From contig NZ_SSBI01000004.1 in the NCBI RefSeq assembly GCF_004795015.1, positions 124,001 to 188,000 of the forward strand: a DNA stretch of 64,000 nucleotides. The letters run 5' to 3'. The position numbers and the translations under genes are program-made. Positions within the stretch are counted from its first letter, which is position 1; each line of letters starts with the position of its first letter. Under the pieces are notes generated by a model. It did no database searches, was not told where the DNA came from, and worked only from the letters and a program-made list of their open reading frames with translations. Source of the DNA: Streptomyces sp. A1277 (GTDB lineage Bacteria > Actinomycetota > Actinomycetes > Streptomycetales > Streptomycetaceae). Below, in pieces: positions 34,057 to 40,925 of this stretch.

Positions 34057-34247
34057 GCGCCGCGACCTGGCACAAGAGCAGCCACAGCAACCAGGACGGT
34101 GGCGCGTGCGTCGAGGTTTCCCGCAGTTTCGCCGATGTCGTCCCGGTCCGTGACAGCAAGCACCGGGGTGGCCCCGCCCTCACCTTCACCGCGGACGGCT
34201 GGTCGTCCTTCGTGTCCGCGGTGAAAGACGGTGCCGTGGGCGCCTGA
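34038..34247 (+). CDS. DUF397 protein
   Basis: 69 residues from a GTG inside the end of the XRE gene. The family pattern is complete: WHKSSHSNQDGGACVEVS, VPVRDSKHRGGPALTFTADGWSSFV. These proteins are thought to act together with the neighbouring XRE regulator, in some cases like an antitoxin-like partner; the mechanism is not settled. Nothing downstream belongs to this transcript, since the next coding trace is a pseudogene. Confidence 0.9.
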   Translation: MRAIDLSAATWHKSSHSNQDGGACVEVSRSFADVVPVRDSKHRGGPALTFTADGWSSFVSAVKDGAVGA

Positions 34248-34399
34248 GTCGCCCCACCGCGCGAAACGGCCCTGGAGCGAGACCGAGCGGGCGGCAGGGG
34301 CGGGATGTCCACCTGGGCCCGCGACACCTTGCGTATCAGCTGGCACGGGAAGGCGAGTCCGCATCTGCCGAGGTAGTGCGTGAACCCGCCTCGATCGGG

Positions 34400-34656
34400 G
34401 CCGGCCGGCCCGTACGCACGAGGACTTCCGACTCCTCGTGGACCACGACGAGTCGCTGCTGCGGAGCGCGGACACGGTGGTGACCGCCACCCTGGAGCCC
34501 AGCACGGATCTGCTCGCGACGGGGACGCTGCCGGAGGGCATCGCCGCGGTACTGGATTCGATCCGTCCGCAGACCCGCATCGTGAGCCTGTGCACCTCGG
34601 CCTTTCTGCTCGCGGCGGCCGCCCTCACGCCGGTGCGTCGCAGCGCCGTGGCGTGA
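34400..34656 (+). pseudogene. GlxA-type (DJ-1/PfpI + AraC) regulator, fragment
   Basis: The frame reads EDFRLLVDHDESLLRSADTVV, then LEPSTDLLATGTLPEGIAAVLDSIRPQTRIVSLCTSAFLLAAAAL before stopping at 34656 (quoted in parts). This is the middle of the GATase-like domain of GlxA-family regulators, including the nucleophile-elbow region SLCTSAF. The start of that domain and the whole AraC DNA-binding half are missing. It is therefore a truncated remnant, not a working gene. Confidence 0.65.
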
Positions 34657-35007
34657 GGGCGGGCAGGCGCAGCTGCGTTCCGTGCGCCGCTGAACTGTTG
34701 CTTCGAGTGGTGCGCCTCGCCGAGGTGGGTGCGGGCGAGGAGGGCCCGGTCGGCGTCTCGGCGCTGGGCCGGTCATCGAGGCTCGGGCATTCGGCGCGTT
34801 CTGTCAACGGATGAGCCGGTTCCGTAACATTTCGGTCCTGCGTACACGCCCTCCTCACGTTATACCCCTAGATTCTCCGCCATTACATGAACACTTCACG
34901 CGTTCACCCATTACCTTCATGGGATCATTGAGCGGCCACAATGAGCCATCCCGGAGGCAGATGTGGCCCCTTCGATGTGTTGTTTCCGCGTGCATGGGGG
35001 GACTGGC
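34657..35007. other. Intergenic region before LuxR regulator
   Basis: No credible gene. The right half (about 34840-34930) is AT-richer than the surroundings, and is a plausible promoter zone for the LuxR-type regulator, but no clear -10/-35 pair can be named. Confidence 0.4.
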
Positions 35008-35616
35008 ATGAGCATCCGCATCGTCGTGGCCGGAGAGTACGCGTTGTCCGTCGAGGTGATGGCGAAGTACCTGGATACCGTGGCCGACTTCTCCGTGGTC
35101 GGGGCCGCGAAGCAGCACGGTGATCTGCTGCCGGCGGTGGCGCGGTTAGAGCCTGCCGTCGCGGTGGTCGAGACGGGCACCGTGGACGAGGACGTACTGG
35201 CCATTCTGGGGCAGTTGCGTACGACGCAGCCGCAGTGCGGGGTTGCGCTGATATCGAGCCAGTCCTCGCCGAACTTCACCGACCAGGCGATCCGGGCCGG
35301 GGTGCTGAGCGTGGTGTCCCTCCAGGTCGAACTGCAGTACCTGATAGGGGCGATACGGGGGGCGGCGGTGGGCTGTCTGACCATGGATCCCGGTCTCTTC
35401 GCCTCCCCGCCGGTGTCGCTGCACTGTCCGCTGAGCGCCCGGGAGGCCGATGTGCTCCGGCTGACCGCCTCGGGCGCCTCGCTCAAGGAGATCGCCCGGG
35501 ATCTGTATCTGGCGGTCGGCACGGTACGGAACCTGGCCTCGACCGCCATCCGGAAGCTCCAGGCCCGCAACCGCTTCGACGCGGCCCGGATCGCGACCGA
35601 GCAGCGCTGGTTGTGA
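35008..35616 (+). CDS. Orphan LuxR-type regulator with degenerate receiver
   Basis: 202 residues. Residues 1-120 fold like a response-regulator receiver but the acidic pair is lost (VVAGEYAL) and the phospho-acceptor position is Glu55 (VAVVETGTVDE); the conserved Lys is also missing. The C-terminal LuxR helix-turn-helix is intact (LSAREADVLRLTASGASLKEIARDL and VRNLASTAIRKL). Leu47 is a TTA codon (35146-35148), the rare codon needing the bldA tRNA. The ATG at 35008 follows GGGGGA. It is the only regulator beside the thiopeptide genes and is likely their pathway-specific activator, inferred from position. Confidence 0.82.
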   Translation: MSIRIVVAGEYALSVEVMAKYLDTVADFSVVGAAKQHGDLLPAVARLEPAVAVVETGTVDEDVLAILGQLRTTQPQCGVALISSQSSPNFTDQAIRAGVLSVVSLQVELQYLIGAIRGAAVGCLTMDPGLFASPPVSLHCPLSAREADVLRLTASGASLKEIARDLYLAVGTVRNLASTAIRKLQARNRFDAARIATEQRWL

Positions 35617-35626
35617 GGCGGGCGGG

Positions 35627-36868
35627 CTATGACGCCGTCTGTCCCGCTCCTTCCCGCCTCGCGGCCGCCTCCGCGTCGTGTCCGTAGAGCCAGCTCATCG
35701 CCCGCAGCCCCGCCAGGCCCCGCGGGTCCGCAGGGGCGCCGGGCCGGTGGGGGCCGGACGGTTTCGGGTGGTCGCGCAGATGCAGGAACCGGGTGCTCTC
35801 GCGCGCGCCGCGCTGGATCAGCGTGGTGCGGGGGAGGCGGAGTTCCTGGTAGCGGCGCAGCGCTGTCGGTGCGTCGGCCTTGGCGGCCCGGCCCAGGCAT
35901 ACGGCCAGGGTGACCGCGTCCTCGATCGCCTGGTTCGCGCCCTGGGCCAGGAACGGCAGCATGGGGTGGGCGGCGTCGCCGAGGAGGGCCACCCGGGGGG
36001 TGACCCAGTCGGGCAGGCTCTCGCGGTCGTGCAGGGGCCAGCGGCGTACCGTGTCGGCGGCGGCGATGAGGCGGGTGACCGTAGGGTTCCAGCCGCGGTA
36101 GGCGGCGGCGAGTTCGGCCGGGTCGCCCTCGGCGGTCCAGGACTCCTCGCCCGCCGTGCGTGCGGGCACGGTGGCGGTGAAGCTGATCTCCCGCCCCGCG
36201 GAGACCGGGTAGCACACCAGGTGGCGCCCCGGGCCGGGCCAGACGCGGACCTCCGGTTCGTCGGCCGGCCAGGGGAGGCGGTCGGCCGGGACCAGGCCGC
36301 GGTAGACGCTGCTGCCGGAGAATACCCGGGCGTCACCGGCCAGCCAGGAGCGGACGGCGGAGTGCACCCCGTCCGCGCCGATCACCACGTCCGCCCGAAT
36401 CCGGGCGCCCGAGGCGAAGGTGAGGTGTACTCCGCCGGGGGTCTCCGTCAGGTCCGTCAGCCGGTGCCCGGGCCGGAGCTGTCCCGGGCCGACCGCTTCC
36501 CTCAGTACGCGGTGCAGTTGGGCCCGGTGGACCGTGTAGTAGGGCGCGCCGTAGCCGCGGTGGCAGGCCGCGCCCAGTGCGGTGGTGCTGAGCGGGCGGT
36601 CGTCGTCCCAGCCGCGCAGGCGCAGCGCACGGGGCAGGACCGCGATCGCGCGGAGCGCTTCGGTGAGGCCCAGCCGGTGCAGCAGGCGGGTGGCGTTGGG
36701 TGCGAGCTGGAGCCCGGCGCCCGCCCCGGCCGGTTCCGGGCTCCGCTCGAAGACGGTGCAGTCCACCCCTTCGCGCCTCAGGGCGAGGGCCAGGGTCAGC
36801 CCCGCGATGCCGCCGCCGATCACCGCCACGGCGGCGGCACGTACCTGTACGCCCTGCGTCCCGGTCAC
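35627..36868 (-). CDS. FAD-dependent aromatic monooxygenase
   Basis: 413 residues of the salicylate/6-hydroxynicotinate hydroxylase class (PF01494). The three flavin motifs are present: GGGIAG near the N-terminus, DVVIGADGVHSAVR (DG), and ALLGDAAHPMLPFLAQG (GD). Such enzymes hydroxylate aromatic acids, often with loss of the carboxylate. As the last gene of the AHBA cassette it probably modifies 3-amino-4-hydroxybenzoate or its product; that is inferred. The GTG at 36868 overlaps the GriH-like stop (GTGA). It converges with the LuxR gene, with 10 bases between. Confidence 0.85.
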   Translation of the reverse strand: MTGTQGVQVRAAAVAVIGGGIAGLTLALALRREGVDCTVFERSPEPAGAGAGLQLAPNATRLLHRLGLTEALRAIAVLPRALRLRGWDDDRPLSTTALGAACHRGYGAPYYTVHRAQLHRVLREAVGPGQLRPGHRLTDLTETPGGVHLTFASGARIRADVVIGADGVHSAVRSWLAGDARVFSGSSVYRGLVPADRLPWPADEPEVRVWPGPGRHLVCYPVSAGREISFTATVPARTAGEESWTAEGDPAELAAAYRGWNPTVTRLIAAADTVRRWPLHDRESLPDWVTPRVALLGDAAHPMLPFLAQGANQAIEDAVTLAVCLGRAAKADAPTALRRYQELRLPRTTLIQRGARESTRFLHLRDHPKPSGPHRPGAPADPRGLAGLRAMSWLYGHDAEAAARREGAGQTAS

Positions 36869-37983
36869 TGCTCGCGGCAGAACTCGTCGATGGGGTAGCC
36901 GACGTGCCGGTCGGCCGTGGGTACGTACCCCAGCAGCGTGTCCCCGGGGGCGAGTTCGGTGCAGTTCAGCACCACGCCGCCCGGGCCCAGCACCCGTACG
37001 TGCCAGTCGTCCTGGAGGATGAGGTTGACCCGTACCCCTTCCGGTGACACCGCGTCGACCGAGATCAGCGGTCTGGTCTCGACCTTGATCCGGCCCACCG
37101 GCACCACGCGGGTCCGGCCGGTGGCGTCCACCGCCAGCGCCGGGGCGCCCGCGTGCAGTTCGCTGAGGTAGTTGGTGCGTCCGTGCGGTGCGACGACGTA
37201 CGAGTGCACCGCGCCGGCGTTCACCCGGAAGGGGCGGGTCGGCATGTACGGCAGGGGGTGCGTCTCGCTGACGCACAGCACCATGCCCTTGGAGTAGGAG
37301 CCGACCAGCAGCCCTTCGTTCTCGCCGAGCTGGCTGCAGGTGTCCACGCAGGCCCGCTCGCCCATGCCGATGTGGGTCGTCGCGGTGACGGTCAGTTCGG
37401 TGAGCGTCAGTTCACCGGCCGAGGAACGGGCCGCCTCCACCAGCGCGGTGGCGTCGCCCACGCGGTGGCCGGGCATCATCACCCCGTCCGAGCCGAGTTC
37501 CAGCACCCCGAAGGTGATCGCCGCATCCTCCGAGTCGGCGGCGGTGGTCACGATCGAGCCCTTGGAGCCCGTGGCGGCGGCGATGACGATCTCCAGCGGG
37601 ATCTTGGTCGGGTCGCGGAAGTCGAGGACGCTCCAGCGCTCGGTGCGCGCCGCGTGGCACGCCTCCTCCAGGCTCGCGGCGTCGGTGATCTCCACCAGGC
37701 GGCCGAACTCCACCTCCGGATGGGCCTGTTCGAGCTCGGTGCGGCCGGTGAAGCCGGGCGGCAGGATGACGATGTCGGCCGCGCCGGGGAAGCACTCGTC
37801 CCGCCACCAGCCGTCGCCGCCGGGCAGCAGCACCTTGCGGACGGTGGGCGGGAGGCCGGCCAGGGTCTGCAGGTCTCCGGCGACGATGCCGTCGGTCCGC
37901 TGGTGCAGGGCCTCCTCGATGATCGCGGGCCGGGCGGCACCGGCACCACGGATGTCAAGCCAGCACAGCTTCTGTCCGTTCAT
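36865..37983 (-). CDS. griH: 3-dehydroquinate synthase II-like; 3-amino-4-hydroxybenzoate synthase (GriH-like)
   Basis: 372 residues of the DHQ-synthase-II family. Typical segments are KLCWLDIRGAG at the start, VEFGRLVEITDAASLEEAC, SVLDFRDPTKIPLEIVIAA, GSKGSIVTTAADSEDA and GERACVDTCSQLGENEGLLVG (quoted in parts). Family members either make dehydroquinate in archaea or, as GriH does in Streptomyces griseus, convert the GriI product to 3-amino-4-hydroxybenzoate. The GriH role is inferred because the aldolase partner gene overlaps it by 29 bases. Shikimate supply is less likely, as the context is a biosynthetic cluster. Confidence 0.85.
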   Translation of the reverse strand: MNGQKLCWLDIRGAGAARPAIIEEALHQRTDGIVAGDLQTLAGLPPTVRKVLLPGGDGWWRDECFPGAADIVILPPGFTGRTELEQAHPEVEFGRLVEITDAASLEEACHAARTERWSVLDFRDPTKIPLEIVIAAATGSKGSIVTTAADSEDAAITFGVLELGSDGVMMPGHRVGDATALVEAARSSAGELTLTELTVTATTHIGMGERACVDTCSQLGENEGLLVGSYSKGMVLCVSETHPLPYMPTRPFRVNAGAVHSYVVAPHGRTNYLSELHAGAPALAVDATGRTRVVPVGRIKVETRPLISVDAVSPEGVRVNLILQDDWHVRVLGPGGVVLNCTELAPGDTLLGYVPTADRHVGYPIDEFCREQ

Positions 37984-38797
37984 CACACTGCCCTTCTGTC
38001 TCGTCAGCCATGTGCAGCCGCGGCTCGCCGTGCACCACGGCGGCCACCTGGGCGGCCATCCGGCGGGGATCGGCGGCCTGGAAGATGTTGCGCCCCATCG
38101 CGACCCCGGCGGCGCCGCCGAGCAGGGCGTCCCTGACGAACGCCAGCGCGTCGGTGCCCGAACCGCGGCGCGGCCCGCCCGCGCACAGCAGCGGGATCGG
38201 GCAGGCGGCGACCACGTCACGCATCTCGGCCACGCTCCCCGCGTACGGGGCCTTGACCACGTCCGCGCCGAGGTCAGCGGCGAGCGTCGCCGCGTGCACC
38301 ACCAGCTCCGGGGCCTGCGGATCGCGGATGCCGGGGCCGCGCGGGTAGACCATCGCCAGCAGCGGCAGGTTCCAGCGGTCGCACAGGTCCGCCACCCGGC
38401 CCAGGTCCCCGATCTGCTGCCGCTCGTCCGCCGAGCCCATGTTGATGTGGACACTGACCGCGTCCGCCCCGAGCCGCAGCGCGTCCTCCACCGCGGTCAC
38501 CAGGTACTTGGCCTCCGAATCCGGCGCGTGCCGGGTGCTCGCGCTGAGGTGCACGATGAGCGACATGCCGGCGAACCGGGCCGGGCTGATGTGCCGCAGC
38601 ACGCCCTTGTGGACGACCACGGCGTCGACACCGCCCGCGGCCAGCTGGCCGGTCAGGCGGTCGATGGTGCTGCCGCGAGGCACCACCGGGCCGTCGGTGA
38701 TGGAGTGGTCGAGCGGGGTGATCAGGAGCCGGCCGTCCCCGTGGCGGAACAGCCTGCCGAGCCGCATCTCACGCGCGAAATGCAGATATGACGTCAT
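37955..38797 (-). CDS. griI: DhnA-type class I aldolase (GriI-like)
   Basis: 280 residues. A (beta/alpha)8 aldolase with LLITPLDHSITDGP near the start, ADAVSVHINMGSADE, and VVKAPYAGSVAEM, where the Lys is the probable Schiff-base residue. C-terminal GGPRRGSG and GVAMGRNIFQ form the phosphate-binding site. GriI-type enzymes join aspartate semialdehyde and dihydroxyacetone phosphate into the C7 precursor of 3-amino-4-hydroxybenzoate. The ATG start overlaps the ligase stop (ATGA); its 3' end overlaps the GriH-like gene. The pair is the diagnostic AHBA-forming module. Confidence 0.87.
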   Translation of the reverse strand: MTSYLHFAREMRLGRLFRHGDGRLLITPLDHSITDGPVVPRGSTIDRLTGQLAAGGVDAVVVHKGVLRHISPARFAGMSLIVHLSASTRHAPDSEAKYLVTAVEDALRLGADAVSVHINMGSADERQQIGDLGRVADLCDRWNLPLLAMVYPRGPGIRDPQAPELVVHAATLAADLGADVVKAPYAGSVAEMRDVVAACPIPLLCAGGPRRGSGTDALAFVRDALLGGAAGVAMGRNIFQAADPRRMAAQVAAVVHGEPRLHMADETEGQCDERTEAVLA

Positions 38798-40440
38798 ATC
38801 GCTCTCCTCTCCCCGGTGGTTTCCCGCACGCCGGGTTCGCTGTCCGCCGCCTGCGCGAGACCGCGGAGATACCGCACATCGGGCTTGCCGCCGTCGTTCA
38901 GCGGCAGCTCCGGCCACCGGCTGATGCGCACCGGCACATGCGCCGAGTCCAGCCGCGCCCCGACATGGGCCCGCAGCCGGGCGTCGTCGCCCTCGCTCCC
39001 CGGGTACAGGGACACCGCCGCGTGCACCCGCTCCACCCGGTCGCGGTCCCGCACCCCGAACACCACCGCCTGCCGCACCGCCGGATACTCGGTCAGCACC
39101 CGTTCCACGGCGACCGGGTGCACCTTCTGCCCGCCGCTCTTGATGACCTGGCCCAGGCGGCCGGTCAGCCGGAGCCTGCCGTACACATCGAGACGGCCGA
39201 GGTCACCGGTGCGCAGCCAGCCGTCCGGGGTGCTGCCCTGCGCCGGGTCGCGGCCGAGGTAGCCGTCCATGACGGTCGAGGACCGCACGCACACCTCGCC
39301 GGCCGCGCCCCGGGGAACGTCCTGACCGGTCTCCGGGTCGCGCAGGCGCAGCCCGACCCAGGGGAACGGCCGGCCCACGGTCCCCAGCAGCTCCGGTTCC
39401 TGGTGGTCCAGCCGGTCCAGGCCGCAGATGCCGCCCGCCTCGGAGGAGCCGTACAGCTGGGACAGCGGCCCCGCGAACCAGCGCAGCGCCTCGGTGATCC
39501 GGTGCGGTGCGGCCGGGGTCCCGGAGTACACCACCTGGCGCAGCGCTGACAGGTCCGGCCGGCCGCCGGCACCGAGCCGTTCGGTGAGCCGGTAGAGGTG
39601 CGGCACCGCCAGATAGGTGTCCGTCACGGCGAGGCGGCCGAAGGCGTCCAGTACCTCGTCGGCGTCGAAGTGCTCGTGCAGCACCACCGAACCGCCCGCC
39701 GCGAGCACCGCGTCCACCATGGAGCCCACCGTGTGGCTGACCGGGGTGACGGCCAGGACGCGGGCGGGCCCGCCGGGGCCGGGGGCCGAAGGGTAGACGC
39801 CGACGGTCGCGTTCCAGGTCCGGTAGGTCTGGACGATGCCCTTGGGCAGCCCGGTCGTCCCGCTGGTGAAGGTGATCCGGGCGCGGGCTCCGGGGTCGTA
39901 GGGCGCCGTCTCGCCCGGGCCGAAGCCCGCGTTCTCGGGCACCCGGGCCAGAGCGCTGCCCGCCCGGGGGGCCGTGCTGCCCGGGGCGGGCAGCAACAGG
40001 CCGCGCAGAGCGGGCGAGACCAGCGCGGCCGCGCGTACGGCCGTGGTCTCGTCGGCGACCAGGAGACGACTGCCGGTGTCCCGCAACACCTCGGCCTGGA
40101 CCTCGGGCGGAAGCATCTCGGCGTCACTGCGGGGGTTGGCCGCGCGGACCGACACCACGGCCGCGCCCAGCAGGTGCGCGGCGTAGCGCGCGAAGAGCGC
40201 CGTGGGGTGGTTCGCCGCCGTGAGGAGGGCGACCGTGTCGCCCGCGGCGATACCGGAGTTACGCAGGGCGGCGGCCGTGTCGAAGACCGACGACAGGCTT
40301 TCCCGCGCGGTGAGGCGGTGCCCCGACCAGTACACCGCCGGTGCGTCCGGATGCTCCGTCCAGGTGTGCGACAGGCGGAAGGCGTAGTGCTCGTGCCGCG
40401 CCCAGGACGGGGGTATCCGCACGGGGGGACCAGTGCTCAT
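38794..40440 (-). CDS. AMP-dependent acyl/aryl ligase
   Basis: 548 residues of the ANL superfamily. Core motifs: ITFTSGTTGLPKGIVQ (A3), YGSSEAGG (A5), GWLRTGDLG (A7), and the C-terminal NDGGKPDVRYL with the catalytic Lys (A10). It would form an acyl-adenylate and then a thioester. No carrier-protein gene is nearby, so CoA is the likely acceptor. Being first in the AHBA cassette, it probably activates 3-amino-4-hydroxybenzoate or a hydroxylated form. The ATG at 40440 has AGGAG 5 bases upstream; the 8-codon longer GTG start has none. Confidence 0.86.
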   Translation of the reverse strand: MSTGPPVRIPPSWARHEHYAFRLSHTWTEHPDAPAVYWSGHRLTARESLSSVFDTAAALRNSGIAAGDTVALLTAANHPTALFARYAAHLLGAAVVSVRAANPRSDAEMLPPEVQAEVLRDTGSRLLVADETTAVRAAALVSPALRGLLLPAPGSTAPRAGSALARVPENAGFGPGETAPYDPGARARITFTSGTTGLPKGIVQTYRTWNATVGVYPSAPGPGGPARVLAVTPVSHTVGSMVDAVLAAGGSVVLHEHFDADEVLDAFGRLAVTDTYLAVPHLYRLTERLGAGGRPDLSALRQVVYSGTPAAPHRITEALRWFAGPLSQLYGSSEAGGICGLDRLDHQEPELLGTVGRPFPWVGLRLRDPETGQDVPRGAAGEVCVRSSTVMDGYLGRDPAQGSTPDGWLRTGDLGRLDVYGRLRLTGRLGQVIKSGGQKVHPVAVERVLTEYPAVRQAVVFGVRDRDRVERVHAAVSLYPGSEGDDARLRAHVGARLDSAHVPVRISRWPELPLNDGGKPDVRYLRGLAQAADSEPGVRETTGERRAI

Positions 40441-40473
40441 AGGGCTCCTCTCCGGGACGTGCACGGGAACGGC

Positions 40474-40510
40474 CCCGCGTACCGGACCGGAAGGCGGGCC
40501 GGTACGCGGG
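40474..40510 (-). terminator. Hairpin between precursor gene and AHBA cassette
   Basis: CCCGCGTACCGG and CCGGTACGCGGG are perfect 12-bp arms around a 13-base loop, placed 10 bases after the precursor stop and 34 before the ligase ATG. No long U tract follows on the minus strand. It probably acts as a partial terminator or RNA stabiliser that keeps precursor mRNA in excess of enzyme mRNA, as seen in other peptide natural-product operons. Confidence 0.65.
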
Positions 40511-40519
40511 CACCTGCGG

Positions 40520-40723
40520 TCAGCAGCAGCAGCAGGTGGAGGAGGAGGACGAGCAGCAGAGGCTGACGTCGGCCGCCGCCTCGGAGGCGACGCTCAGGCT
40601 CGACGAGCTCGCGCCCATCTCCGGCAGACCCACGCTGTCGGAGACCTCCAGCACCTCCAGCTCGGCGATGTCGAAGGAGGCGAAGAGGTCGCCGGCCGGG
40701 GTCTCGTTCGCGAGGGTGCTCAT
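40520..40723 (-). CDS. Thiopeptide precursor peptide
   Basis: 67 residues. The N-terminal part is an acidic leader (FDIAELEVLEVSDSVGLPEMGA) of the thiopeptide type; the segment LPEMGAS resembles the leader end of lactazole-like precursors. The tail ends SLCCSSSSSTCCCC, giving six Cys and many Ser for azole and dehydroalanine formation. Two core boundaries are possible: after LPEMGA (29-residue core) or at the later Ser of ADVSLCC (14-residue core). GGAAGGGA lies 6 bases before the ATG. All enzymes needed to mature it are encoded in the 42555-54462 operon. Product unknown. Confidence 0.9.
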   Translation of the reverse strand: MSTLANETPAGDLFASFDIAELEVLEVSDSVGLPEMGASSSSLSVASEAAADVSLCCSSSSSTCCCC

Positions 40724-40925
40724 GATGGATCCCTTCCATTGCTTGTGCAGAGGGCTTCGATGACGCGCTGATGCTGGCAGTCGGGCGTCGGCCGGGACAA
40801 CGGCCGCCCGAGCCGCCCTGACATTCATCACGTTCTTTTCCGGAGGGGGTTCCGCGGGCCTGCCCGGCGTGGAACGGGCACTAGCGTGACCACGTTTCCG
40901 GACCTTCCCGGGAAGGGAGAGAGAG

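Noticed and set aside
36865..38797. Aldolase and DHQ-synthase-II as an alternative shikimate entry
   Set aside because: Streptomyces use the classical AroB route, and the two genes are translationally coupled to a ligase and a monooxygenase within a natural-product cluster.
40520..40723. Lanthipeptide interpretation of the Cys/Ser-rich precursor
   Set aside because: No cyclase (LanC) or LanM is present, while YcaO, Ocin-ThiF, azoline oxidase and pyridine synthase define a thiopeptide system.
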